Below are positions 1-10,213 of a stretch of 64,000 nt of DNA, one piece after another (the stretch's first letter is position 1; the number at the start of each line of letters is the position of its first letter). Made by a program: the position numbers and the translations under genes. The stretch spans positions 245,868,964 to 245,932,963 of the forward strand of contig NC_134358.1 in assembly GCF_048569485.1 (NCBI RefSeq). Reading direction: 5' to 3'. The notes beneath the pieces were generated by a model. That model saw only the letters and a program-made list of their open reading frames with translations, had not been told where the DNA came from and searched no databases. This DNA is from Anomaloglossus baeobatrachus. Taxonomy: Eukaryota; Chordata; Amphibia; Anura; Aromobatidae.

Positions 1-690
1 AGATGCAAACCATTCATCAATTCCAAAAATAGACAGGCCAGAGTTAAATTTGCTGAAAAACACCTCATGAAGCCAGCTCAGTTCTGGAAAAATATTCTAT
101 GGACAGATGAGACCAAGATCAACCTGTACCAGAATGATGGGAAGAAAAAAGTTTGGAGAAGAAAGGGAACAGCACATGATCCAAGGCACACCACATCCTC
201 TGTAAAACATGGTGGAGGCAACGTGATGGCATGGGCATGCATGGCTTTCAATGGCACTGGGTCACTTGTGTTTATTGATGACATAACAGCAGACAAGAGT
301 AGCCGGGTGAATTCTGAAGTGTACCGGGATATACTTTCAGCCCAGATTCAGCCAAATGCCGCAAAGTTGATTGGACGGCGCTTCATAGTACAGATGGACA
401 ATGACCCCAAGCATACAGCCAAAGCTACCCAGGAGTTCATGAGTGCAAAAAAGTGGAACATTCTGCAATGGCCAAGTCAATCACCAGATCTTAACCCAAT
501 TGAGCATGCATTTCACTTGCTCAAATCCAGACTTAGGACGGAAAGACCCACAAACAAGCAAGACCTGAAGGCTGCGGCTGTAAAGGCCTGGCAAAGTATT
601 AAGAAGGAGGAAACCCAGCGTTTGGTGATGTCCATGGGTTCCAGACTTAAGGCAGTGATTGCCTCCAAAGGATTCGCAACAAAATATTGA
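1..690 (+). CDS. Tc1-like transposase, C-terminal 229 codons
   Basis: The frame is open from base 1 to the TGA at 688-690, so the protein enters from the left of the window. It covers the DDE catalytic half of a Tc1 transposase, which cuts the element out and joins it to a TA target. The first Asp is in LWTDETK, the second in QMDNDPKH and the Glu in PDLNPIEH; exactly 34 residues separate the last two, the DD34E signature of Tc1. The frame ends in the family-typical tail (ATKY). The paired-like DNA-binding half is off-window. Nothing disrupts the visible part, so whether the whole gene is intact cannot be judged. Confidence 0.85.
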   Translation, partial: RCKPFINSKNRQARVKFAEKHLMKPAQFWKNILWTDETKINLYQNDGKKKVWRRKGTAHDPRHTTSSVKHGGGNVMAWACMAFNGTGSLVFIDDITADKSSRVNSEVYRDILSAQIQPNAAKLIGRRFIVQMDNDPKHTAKATQEFMSAKKWNILQWPSQSPDLNPIEHAFHLLKSRLRTERPTNKQDLKAAAVKAWQSIKKEETQRLVMSMGSRLKAVIASKGFATKY

Positions 691-946
691 AAATAAAATT
701 TTTTTTTTTTGGGTTTGGTTTATTTGTCCAATTACTTTTGACCTCCTAAAATGTGGAGTGTTTGTAAAGAAATGTGTACAATTCCTACAATTTTTATCAG
801 ATATTTTTGTTCAAACCTTCAAATTAAACGTTACAATCTGCACTTGAATTCTGTTGTAGAGGTTTCATTTCAAATCCAATGTGGTAGCATGCAGAGCCCA
901 ACTCGCGAAAATTGTGTCACTGTCCAAATATTTCTGGACCTAACTG
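1..946 (+). mobile_element. Tc1-like DNA transposon (copy 1), 5' end outside window
   Basis: The right terminus is visible: just before 947 the sequence ends in an inverted-repeat tip reading, on the other strand, CAGTTAGGTCCAGAAATATT, followed by the TA expected of a Tc1/mariner target duplication at 947-948. The transposase reading frame stops at 690, leaving about 255 bp of 3' untranslated sequence plus terminal repeat. The left half lies before base 1. The right end abuts a different Tc1 sequence mid-element, so this copy probably inserted into copy 2. Confidence 0.85.
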
Positions 947-948
947 TA

Positions 949-1656
949 TTTCTGGCCATGAACAATGGGAGCTGTTTCACCATCTCACAATGCTTTGGAG
1001 CTGTGTGGCCAATGCCGGCATCGGGAATCTTGTTAAAGTTGAGGGTTGCACGGATTCAACTTAGTATCAGCAGATTCTTGACAATAATGTGCAAGAATCA
1101 GTGACGAAGTTGAAGTTACGCAGGGGATGGATATTTCAGCAAGACAATGATCCAAAACACCGCTCCAAATCTACTAAGGCATTCATGCAGAGGAACAATT
1201 ACAATGTTCTGGAATGGCCATCCCAGTCCCCAGACCTGAATATCATTGAACATCTGTGGGATGATTTGAAGCAGCTGTCCATGCTCGGCGACCATCAAAC
1301 TTAACTGAACTGGAATTGTTTTGTAAACAGGAATGGTCAAATATACCTTCATCCAGGATCCAGGAACTCATTAAAAGCTACAGGAAGCGACTAGAGGCTG
1401 TTATTTTTGCAAAAGGAGGATCTACAAAATATTAATGTCACTTTTATGTTGAGGTGCCCATACTTTTGAACCGGTCAAATTTTATTTAAATGCGGATTAC
1501 ACATTTTCTGTTAGTACAATAAACCTCATTTTAATCCAGAAATATTAGTGAGTCCATCAGTTATTAGATATATGAAACTGAAATAGCTGTTGCAAAAACC
1601 CAAATTGTTATGAAGAAAAAAGGTTAACATTAATAGGGGTGCCCAAACTTTTTCAT

Positions 1657-1659
<3 letters not shown>
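949..1659 (+). mobile_element. Tc1-like DNA transposon (copy 2), 3' portion
   Basis: A second Tc1 family, unlike copy 1, resumes immediately after the TA that closes copy 1 and runs to a terminal repeat (GGGGTGCCCAAACTTTTTCA) ending near 1659, where an AT microsatellite starts. The start of the coding region is missing; the most economical reading is that copy 1 inserted into copy 2 and the left part of copy 2 lies before the window. Confidence 0.75.
1089..1434 (+). pseudogene. Tc1-like transposase remnant, C-terminal third
   Basis: The conserved block GWIFQQDNDPKH and the PSQSPDLNIIEHLWDDLK block are readable, with 34 residues between the catalytic Asp and Glu. The frame stops at 1304, and the usual C-terminal tail (LIKSYRKRLEAVIFAKGG, then STKY) continues in another frame to about 1434, so one frameshift lies near 1285-1300. 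Upstream of 1089 only short recognisable pieces remain (from about 952). It cannot encode working transposase. Confidence 0.8.

Positions 1660-1699
<40 letters not shown>
1660..1699. repeat. (TA)n microsatellite
   Basis: An uninterrupted run of alternating A and T directly abuts the right end of the second Tc1 remnant. TA runs are both natural targets for Tc1 and prone to growth at the TA duplication. Confidence 0.95.
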
Positions 1700-1704
<5 letters not shown>

Positions 1705-1803
1705 AAATGTTTACCCTGTGTCCTCTATATTATATATCTATACAGCCAGCAGCTATATATTATAAAATATTAATACATATGGCTGATTATTCTGTCTGAA
1801 GCT

Positions 1804-1862
1804 CGTCATTTTGACAGCCCAAAAACGGTGCATACAGCTTTTTTCAGGCTGTCAAAATGACG
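1804..1862. repeat. Perfect 16-bp inverted repeat (hairpin)
   Basis: Arms at 1804-1819 (CGTCATTTTGACAGCC) and 1847-1862 are exact reverse complements with a 27-nt loop. No coding sequence is near. It may be the core or the ends of a short decayed MITE; the rest of 1700-2067 shows nothing recognisable. Confidence 0.85.
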
Positions 1863-2067
1863 GCTGTGCTACATAGTGGTTAATGTGTGATTGGTGAGGA
1901 TGTTTTGCAGAACTGGAGTTTTTGCCAAAAGTGGTATTCTGTTGAAGGTTTGAGGGGTGACCGCAGCGCTGGAGTGGAGCCTTGGCAGAGTCACGAGGGG
2001 GCCTGCACATTTTGCCAGTATGGGGCTCTGAAATTCCTGGTGGCAGTCCTGTCAATTATCCTCAGGT

Positions 2068-2160
2068 ATTAGAGTCGCGCCCATCCGAGCATCGAACTGC
2101 GTTACAAACATCGTTACGAGTATCAAGCACCCGAGCATGGTAGTGCTTGCTCATTCCAAT
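2068..2160 (-). mobile_element. hAT-type MITE remnant
   Basis: Read on the minus strand, the segment begins with a variant of the TAGTGATGAGCGAG hAT terminus and continues with the ACTACCATGCTCGGGTGCT stretch. The same kinds of motif occur at the right end of the complete hAT element at 17297-23932, so this is probably a decayed non-autonomous relative. The far end was not found. Confidence 0.55.
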
Positions 2161-3253
2161 CCTAATAGCCTTTGGAAGTTTTTGGGAAACAAAAATCCCT
2201 GAGAAATAGAACACATTTGTAAACCAATTACGACGCCCATAGAAGATTGACCTGGTCATTTTCCTACGCTTGTTTCTTACTTGCAGGGTGGAGACTTTAT
2301 TTTGTCCTCTGTCCCGTCTCCTCCACACCTAGGTGTGACTGCCAAAAAGCCTTCATATAAGAAACTAAGGCATCATAGAGTTGTTCCTTATACTAGTCAC
2401 TATTGATCAAGAATTCTTCAAGCATAGTATCACTTTAGAGGCTGTGAATCCACTCCAGCCGCACCCACACTAAAAACAAAGCCGGTTTTACTCGCTCTCT
2501 AGGCTAAGCGACAACCACACCTCAATGTCCATATCCATCGAAAATGTAGGCAGTCTCTTGTCTGCACAAATGCTGTTCCAGCATTGATGACTAAAGTAAG
2601 GATTTGTCTCGTATCTGAAGATCCCCATCATGTCCTTCTTTACGAGTACACAAAAGAGAACTGATTTTATGACATCTGCCTCTCCCTATTCTATCTACTT
2701 GTACGATTAGGTCACATCCCATCTTATTATATATGGCGTTGTCACAGGTCTCAATCATACAATAACCTTGATGCTGATCTAAGTAAATTCAGTGATTAAC
2801 TACTACTGTTTTCAATATCGATAGAACATCCAAAGATGGATTACTAATCTGCTTCCACTGGTTTTATCATTCTTTCTATCCCACTACAGTGACAGTTCTA
2901 TATGGTGCAATTTTTTTTAGATTGGACATTTGGCTAATAGCACTGACACCCAACCCACCCATTGACCCAAAGTAAAAAAGAAATATATGGCAACAATTCA
3001 CACACTACGGGCTCATAAGCACCTTGCGTAATTGCATGCATTTACGCTGCGTATTGCACTGCAGCGTAAATGCATGCGTCCTGCTTCCCCAGCACAATCT
3101 ATGAAGATTGTGCATGAGACGTGCGTACGATGCTTTTATGAACGCAGCGATTTGGGTGCTAAAATTTTCACCCAAATCCATGCATTCATAAAATGAGCAT
3201 ATCAATTTTTCCGTGTGCTATGGATGCAGCTCCCACTCTGTCTATGGTGGGAG
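2161..3253. other. No gene seen; decayed intergenic sequence with one hairpin
   Basis: No open frame with protein-family character. The only structure is a perfect 17-bp inverted repeat, arms 3034-3050 and 3061-3077 with a 10-nt loop, inside a GC-alternating stretch that resembles the core of a PIF/Harbinger-type MITE. Confidence 0.6.
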
Positions 3254-4379
3254 TGTGATGCCTTGGCCTCTCAGGCAGTCACAGGGTATTGTGCAATCTG
3301 CACTTCTGTGCAATATCGACCTCCTCCTTGGTTACAGGTCCCTAACCATTGGTGTTCCCAAAACCAGCTAATCAAAATCTTAGGAACACTCTGCACCACA
3401 CCTACCAGACACACCAGTGGACGGCCTGAGTGGAATAGGGTTGCCCAAATGGGGGGTTGGTTAAGGGGAGGTCAGGAGTAGGCCGGTGTAGTGTTGGAAG
3501 TGAAGGAGAGAGGCGGTCAGGATCTGGGCTCCTTGGAAGTACTAGGAACCAGACGTTGGTCTGGGCCTGGTAGGAGCTGGACTCCTGGTCGCAGGTATCG
3601 TGACAAGGGGCACGGCATTGTCGTGGATGACAGCCGGCGGCCTTGTACCATCACCGGGCTGGGACCAGGGCATGACTGGGTACGTGGAACCTAGGTCAGG
3701 GAGTAGCTTCAGGCAACCTGACAATTGACCCGACGAGATCAGAGCCTTTAAGATCCATTCTCCACCCGCTCCAAAATCGGGGCACTAGCGCAACAAGGGG
3801 ATAGGAATTTCTACTAAAACGGTCGAGGAAATCCAAAGCGTGAACCCTGAGAGTAAGCTCCCTCAGTCAGCCACACTGGGGAGTGGGACCCAACTAGTTT
3901 CAAGCTACAGGGGCCAACTAAGAAGAGAAAAAGGTGCCAAGGGAAAGGTCACAGATCATCAGGCAACACCAGCAGAAACAGGACCCAAACGTGTTCCCCC
4001 TCAGCGGCAGCGATGTCCAGAACTTTGGTTTACTAAGTTGTCGGTGTCAGCATTGTTGGACTGAGTGAGTACGTAAGTGACCCTTACCTCCCCAATGGCA
4101 CATCCCTGTCACCATCACCGAGTCCCGGGGCATTCCCCCCTACCCGTGGAGGGGTTAAACACCTGGCTGCCCACTCCATCGCCACCGGGTACTCCCCAGC
4201 TGCAGCGGTGGTATTCCGCCTTACCACACACCACGGGTGGCGTCACGAACTGTAAATACACCATCCCCTGTAAATATACCCTTAATTCTAGTGGCCGCAC
4301 GACCCCCGGGTTCGGACGCCCCTCGAGCCACCGCGGATCCGAATCCGAGCAGCCCGGCTGCTAACGTGGGGGCGGCACA
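3254..4379 (+). mobile_element. Solo LTR of an LTR retrotransposon
   Basis: The unit begins TGTGATGCC and ends GGCGGCACA (TG...CA ends), is 1126 bp long, and is flanked by the 4-bp duplication GGAG (3250-3253 and 4380-4383). Two related copies at 6541-7697 and 15698-16820 share landmarks in the same order: a CACAGGGTATTGTGCAATCT block near the start, a GGAGGGGTTAAACA block in the last third, and a GAGCCACCGCGGATCCG block near the end. With no internal region and a matching duplication, this copy is a solo LTR left by LTR-LTR recombination. Short reading frames inside are chance. Confidence 0.8.
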
Positions 4380-4383
4380 GGAG

Positions 4384-5107
4384 CAGCAGCCATAGCGCAT
4401 GAAATCGGCTTTTTTTCTGCAGAAACACTGCATCCATTATGCCGTGTTTCTGCAGCGATTTGACATGCACATGTGCTGTTAAATCGCTGCAGAATATTCT
4501 GCAGTTATGTGCGCATGAGCCATTAGACCTGGAACCTTGGCTTATACAAATCAATGGGATACTACACTGATGCATGGTGAAAATAATTCTATAAATGGAG
4601 CCATATACATACGTCACGTATTGCATGCACTACTCTGTAGAACATATTTGAAATACAAAATTTAATTCTACGCTACGATTTATTCATGACATTCTTTAAA
4701 ATTCTGCTGATGCATTTGTCATGATGATATATCTGTTGCTGGTGGGGAAATCCAGACACTTTGTATGAAGTAAATGTTTTTGCGAGACTATGCCCTAGGA
4801 TTACATAGAGAATTTTTAATTGCTCATTTGTATTAGAAGAATCCATGAAAGGAGACCGAATCCGCCCAGTTTCAAAGATACCCAGGTGCCAGAGCTGGCG
4901 AGTGTTTGATCTGGATCCGGCACACGAGAAATTAAAGAAAATAAAAGAAAAATAAAGAAAATAAGAATGAAGTGAGCTCTTCATACTTACCGAGGCTCTA
5001 TTGAGGCTGTAAACTGCTCTCACTGCCTTTCCTTCACTTCCTGGGCTGCTCATCATTGCTCATCCATATGCGCTGCTTTCCCTGCCCACCGGCTGTCCTG
5101 TCATCTG
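4384..5107. other. No gene seen; palindromic repeat pieces
   Basis: Between about 4393 and 4530 there are repeated, partly inverted pieces built on TTTCTGCAG and AATCGCTGCAG, like the inside of a MITE. The remainder, including an A-rich tract near 4930-4970, has no coding features. Confidence 0.5.
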
Positions 5108-5168
5108 TGATTGGTTGCAGTCAGACTCGCCCCCAGCCTGTGTGACAGCGTCTGACTGCAACCAATCA
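5108..5168. repeat. Perfect 19-bp inverted repeat with ATTGG/CCAAT boxes
   Basis: Arms 5108-5126 (TGATTGGTTGCAGTCAGAC) and 5150-5168 are exact reverse complements around a 23-nt GC-rich spacer. Each arm carries a CCAAT-type box in opposite orientation. No downstream gene is visible, so promoter activity is only a possibility; an ancient MITE core is as likely. Confidence 0.8.
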
Positions 5169-6267
5169 AAGGCACTGTCTGCCGGTCATAATCATGGTAT
5201 AAAGATAAATGAATAAATAAAACAATTGGTGTAGGGTTCCCCCATATTATGATACCCTGCACAGATAAAGTATATTGCTACAGGGTGCAGCCCCCAGTCA
5301 TGCGCTTATCTAAGCTGTGTATTAAAATAAGAGGAAAAATGGCATGCAGTCGTCCCCCCCAATTTTGATACCCAGCTATGATAAAGCTTGACAGCTGGAG
5401 GCTGGTATTCTTAGACTGGGGAGGCCTATGGTTATTAGGCCCCCAGCCTAAAAATAGCAACCTGTAGCTGCCCGAGATTGTCTCATCCATTAGATGTGAC
5501 AAGCTCGGCTCTTTACCCGGCTCTTCCCAATTGCCCTGATGCGGTGGCAGTTGAGGTAATGAGGGGCTAATAACAGCGCACAACTGTCATTAAACCCAAA
5601 ATTAGTGATGGGAAGGGGTCTATGAGATCCCCCCATCATTAATCCTATAAGTAAAAAGAAATACGCAAACACCGAGAAAAATCCTTTATTAATAAAATAC
5701 AAAGAAAACACTCTTTCACCACTTTATTATCCCTAAATAACACCCTTGCAGTTCAGACGTTATCCACACGAGGTCCCACGACAGTCCTGGCTCTGCTACA
5801 TCCGAGCCTGGAGAGATCGAAAACATGACCGATATCTCCCGGCTCCTTGAAACACTGACAAGAAGGACCTGGCTGGCAGCAGTGACATCACTCAGTTCCC
5901 ACGGCACGATCTATGGTGACCTGAAGAACTCTGGTTTTAAGTACAGACCCATGTTCCGCACCCTGCCACCCCTTTAACACTGAGAGTGCTGGCCGAGGAT
6001 CGGGGAGTGCAGCCCACACACCCCTGCCGGCACTGTCACTCTTAAAGTGCGGGCCTGTGTCCCGCTCCCCGCCAGCACTTTAACAGTGACAGTTAGTTGG
6101 TTAGAGGGCGTGACCAGCTTGGTTGGTGGTCTTGACGATGTTTCCTCCTTTCCACTATAATCATGCTTCGCCCCACCTGCACCTCTCCTATCCAGGTGTC
6201 TTACCCCAAGACCTCCACTTCTATTATAAACAACTCCATGCCCACATGGACTTCGACAAAAAGGAAT
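5169..6267. other. No gene seen; probable interspersed repeat
   Basis: The stretch has the look of an old non-coding interspersed repeat (poly-C and TTTATTAATAAAAT tracts), but no terminal repeats or protein signature could be defined. Short open frames have no family character. Confidence 0.4.
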
Positions 6268-6535
6268 TCTGCACATCTAGTCATGAACCAGGGGCTCAGG
6301 ATGAGATTTATGCGCCTGCACACATAGAGGAGTGCTGTACATCTAGTTATGAACCAGGAAGCTCAGGATGAGCAGATCTCTGTACCCACTGACAGAGGAG
6401 TGCTGCACGTCTCATGAACCAGGAGGCTCAGGATGAACAGATCTCTGCGCTTGCTCACATAGATGAGTGCTGCACAAGTGCACATCTATTCATGAACCAG
6501 GAGGCTCAATATGAACAGATCTCTGTACCCGTGAT
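6268..6535. repeat. Minisatellite, about four 67-bp units
   Basis: Four imperfect units starting near 6268, 6334, 6402 and 6469 share the core CATGAACCAGGAGGCTCA followed by a GATCTCTG block and a GAGTGCTGCAC block. The array stops directly before the LTR at 6541. Confidence 0.8.
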
Positions 6536-6540
6536 GTTTC

Positions 6541-7697
6541 TGTGACGCCCTGGCCTATCAGGTCGTCACAGGGTATTGTGCAATCTGCCCTTCTGCACGG
6601 TATCCATCCTCCTTGGTTACGGATCCTGGTCCTTTGGTGTTGCTAACAGTTTGGCCAGTCAAAATCCTAGGATCACTTTACACCGAACCCACCAGACACA
6701 CCTTTGGGGGGCCTGAAGGGAATAGGGCCGCCCATATGGGGGGTTGGTAGGGGGAAGTGAAGAGAAGTGAAACATGAGTTGAAGGAGAAGGAGGTGAAAA
6801 AGTGACTCTCTGGGAGGGAGAGGTCATAGGTCCGGAGCAGGGCTCCTGGAGTTACTAGGTGGCAGACGTTAGTCTGGGCCTGGTAGGAGCTGGAACCCCA
6901 GTCGCAGGGGATCGTGTCAAGGGGCACAGACTGCCGATGAGGGCAGCCGGCGGCCTTGAGCCATCACCGGGCAGGGGCCAGGGCACAACGGGGTACGTGG
7001 ACCCCAGGCCGGGAACTGGCTTCACGTGTCCCGGTAATTTACCCGACGGGGGTGAAGACTTCAAGATTCATCCCCAACCCGCTCCAAAATCGAGGTACTA
7101 GCGCACCGATGGGGTAGGACTTTTGCAAATACAGTCCAAAGAAATCCTACGCGTGAACCCTGAGAGCAAGCTCACTCCGTTAGCCATATGGGTGAGCGGG
7201 ACCCGACAAGTTTCAAATTCGAGGGTCCATTTAGAGAGCCTGTGGCCCTTTCCGTGGCACCTTCTAACAGCAACACCAAGGACACGGATCCCAGCGTGCT
7301 CCCTTCAAGCTGCAGTGGTGCTCAGAACTCTGGTTTACAAGCTGTCGGTGTCATTATTCCAGTGTACTGAGTGAGTACACTGAAAAGCCCTTTTCCACTA
7401 CCCAACTACCCAAAACACCATCATCCCAACGGGCCCCGGGACACAAACCCCCTACCCACGGAGGGGTTAAACATCCTGCTGCTTCACCATCGCCACTGGG
7501 CTCCCCCACCAACAGCAGTGGTGGTCTCTCACATTACCACACACCGTGGGTGGCGTCACGAACCTTCAACTCCCCCTGTAAATATCCCCCCCCTCTTTAC
7601 TTCTGAGTGGCCGCGCGAACCCCTGGGTCCTGAGACCCCTCGAGCCACCGCGGATCCGGATCCGAGCAGCCTGGCTGCTGGCACGGGGGGCGGCACA
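6541..7697 (+). repeat. 5' LTR
   Basis: Starts TGTGACGCC and ends GGCGGCACA. It shares landmark blocks in order with the solo LTR at 3254-4379 and the 3' LTR at 15698-16820. It is followed after 12 nt by a TGGCG-type primer-binding candidate, as expected downstream of a 5' LTR. Confidence 0.8.
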
Positions 7698-7709
7698 CCT
7701 CAGATTTCT

Positions 7710-7727
7710 TGGCGTCACAAACAGGAT
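7710..7727 (+). promoter_or_regulatory. Candidate primer-binding site
   Basis: TGGCGTCACAAACAGGAT lies 12 nt after the 5' LTR. It begins with the TGG complementary to a tRNA CCA end and, from memory, matches the 3' end of a serine tRNA at about 12 of 18 positions. The priming tRNA assignment is tentative. Confidence 0.5.
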
Positions 7728-8209
7728 ACGAGCAGGACCCACTTACCTGGGTGACGTGCGCCTTGAAAGCCGAACACTGCAGCCCCGGAGTCCTTTTCCC
7801 GCCAATTCCACCATTGTACGCCATCTTTTCGTGCCAAAAAGCTGTCTTCATCGGAAAAGCACGTGAAGCCTAAGCCCCGCCCCTCGTCTTCCTGAAGAGG
7901 CCGGAACCGGAAGTTCCCAGAGGGCCACGGTCAGCGAGAGAGTACTGAGAAAAGACCGAGGGGGCGGGCCAGAATGTGTTACTAGCGGAAGTGGAGCAGA
8001 GACGCCAGGACTCTGAGACGTTCCTGGAAGATGCAGTGGCAAGATGGCGGAACGAGACTAGTCACCAGAACGTGCTGTCCCTGGGACCGCGACATGGATA
8101 GAGAAGGAAACAGAGCAGCTGTGCAGGAGAATGCGGACGCAGTTCCTGTTCATTCTGAATCATTGAAGGGAAGATATGAGGAGCCTGGCGGTGGTGGTGC
8201 GAGCCCGCG

Positions 8210-8749
8210 GTGAGCACTCCATCACCTACCCCGTCCTCGGCGGACGCCGAGCTGCCCACAACAATCCTGGCAGCGGAACCTTCGGTGCCTTTAAAGAAAG
8301 CTACAGCTGCAGAAACCACGGTGCTGTCCCTCATCCCTGTCATGACAGCGGTCATCCAGACCCTGGCCAGACCAGACCCGGCCGCATCACCGGGCCCGTC
8401 CTCAGAGGTGGAGCACCCGGACCATGCAACCCCGGCTGCGGAGCAGTCGGTCTTTCTACCTGCAGATGCGGAAGTGGAACCTAAAGATCCACCAGTTCCA
8501 CTGCCGCGCGGCGTCCCAAGTCCAAGAGTCCACATAAAACCAGACCCAGCTAGGGAGCTGAGGCCGGACGCTGACGCCTCCTACTGGGAACGACATCGCC
8601 AACAGTTACAAGCTGAGATCACCATGCGAAACCAGCGGCAGCGGGAGATCGTTGCCCGTACACAGAGGGAGAAAGAAAATCTGAGGAAAACCAGCTTTTG
8701 TGTTCGAGGGCCGCAACGAAAGTTGCCTTGTACGGCGCTTCAGCCCTGA
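8210..8749 (+). pseudogene. Gag-region reading frame of the LTR element
   Basis: An open stretch of 179 codons in the position expected for gag. It is rich in Pro, Ala, Thr and Ser, then ends in a charged Gln/Arg/Glu stretch (around residues 135-165) that looks like a coiled coil. No zinc knuckle or other diagnostic gag motif is seen, so the assignment rests on position. Part of a broken element. Confidence 0.4.
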
Positions 8750-9002
8750 GAAGGGGTGGGGTTTCCTCTGTGAAGCGAGTGTCACCAATGAAGTCTTTGT
8801 AGATCGAAGAGATATCGAGCAGCATCTCCCAAGGGATCACCCGGGCCGAAATCTGGAGCCAGGGGAAGTAGTCACTTACACACGGCACTGGAGCGAGCGG
8901 GGCTGGTACGCCCTCGATCTGAAATGGCTCGCTATGGCGAATGAGCAAGTTGTGCCAGCTGCTGCTGTTGACTACCAGCCTCCCAGTGAGCGGTACCAGT
9001 AG
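8700..9002 (+). pseudogene. Cold-shock-domain-like reading frame in the LTR element
   Basis: The 100-codon stretch contains FSPEKGWGFLCEAS followed by NEVFVDRRDIE. This matches the two RNA-binding motifs of the cold-shock/Y-box fold: RNP1-like KGFGFI, here KGWGFL, and RNP2-like VFVH, here VFVD. A later LEPGEVVTY segment matches the third strand region. Cold-shock domains bind single-stranded nucleic acid. It lies in the internal region of the LTR element, about 1 kb after the 5' LTR, so it could be a nucleic-acid-binding part of the element or captured host sequence. It belongs to a broken element. Confidence 0.6.
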
Positions 9003-9230
9003 TTTGAAGAATGCTAAAAATACCAGTAGTCAAACGATGCTCTAAAATTGTTAGGTATCGGTGTTTTCGTTTGTTGTTTTTTTAGTTTGCTATTTTTCAT
9101 ATAGAAAGGTTAGTAAATGAGTGCTTGATTTACCAGTTTTAATGAACAGAATGAAAATAACCAGATTTTCTAGAAAATTGCTAAGATGTGTACACCCGCT
9201 ACATGGACTCCGTCAAGTTGTTATACTGTA

Positions 9231-9430
<200 letters not shown>

Positions 9431-9734
9431 GTAAACATGGACCACGGTCACAGGACTGGCGTGACCAACACGAACTTGTGTTTTGTATATAGTTGCACCT
9501 CCTGTGCCCACCAGAGTCATCTAAAACAACGCCCGGGACCTTAACCTGGTCACAGATTCACCATAGGTATGCAGCGGGTCAGGTTGTTTGGGTGGCGGGT
9601 TAACGGGATCCGGGAAATTAGGACTGGACTGTCGTGGGTAGAAGCTGCAACAGAGCAGGTTGAGTCTCCGCTACCATTGAAACCGGTAGCGTCCCACCTC
9701 TGAAAGATGAACTCTTTTAATGTTAGTAACGTTT

Positions 9735-9912
9735 AAAAAAAGAGAATTTTGTTTACTTACCGTAAATTCTTTTTCTTATAGTTCTGTATTGGGAGACCCA
9801 GACATTGGGTGTATAGCTTCTGCCTCCGGAGGACACACAAAGTACTACACTAAAAAGTGTAGCTCCTCCCTCTGAGCATATACACCCCCTGGATAACCAG
9901 ATCTAGCCAGTT
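9735..9912. repeat. DIRS family A left inverted terminal repeat
   Basis: From the AAAAGAGAATTTTG tip to the CTAGCCAGTT block; its inner part is the reverse complement of the right end at 15422-15561. The outermost 45 bp have no counterpart at the right end and are found instead in the internal complementary region. Confidence 0.85.
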
Positions 9913-10050
9913 TAGTGCAAAAGCTGAAGGAGAATAGCCACCCACAAGTAAAGACAGAGCAAGAACCGGAACAACCGGAGATTCTGTCCACGACAACAGC
10001 CGGTGATAACACGCGGAACAAGAAACTTCCAACAGGCAACAGGGAGGGTG

Positions 10051-10149
10051 CTGGGTCTCCCAATACGGAACTATAAGAAAAAGAATTTACGGTAAGTAAA
10101 CAAAATTTTCTTTTTCTTTATCGTTCCTATGGGAGACCCAGACATTGGG
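10051..10149. other. DIRS family A internal complementary region
   Basis: The first half is the reverse complement of the extreme left end (CTGGGTCTCCCAATAC onward) and the second half the reverse complement of the extreme right end (through GACATTGGG). In DIRS replication this region templates the joining of the two ends. Confidence 0.85.
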
Positions 10150-10213
10150 ACGTCTCAAAGCAGTCCATGGGTGGGAATAAACAGAAAAACTGAGAAGTAG
10201 GCAGAGCCTAACT

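Noticed and set aside
3215-4626. Several short frames across the solo LTR and its flank
   Set aside because: LTR sequence is non-coding and the equivalent frames are not kept in the two sister LTRs.
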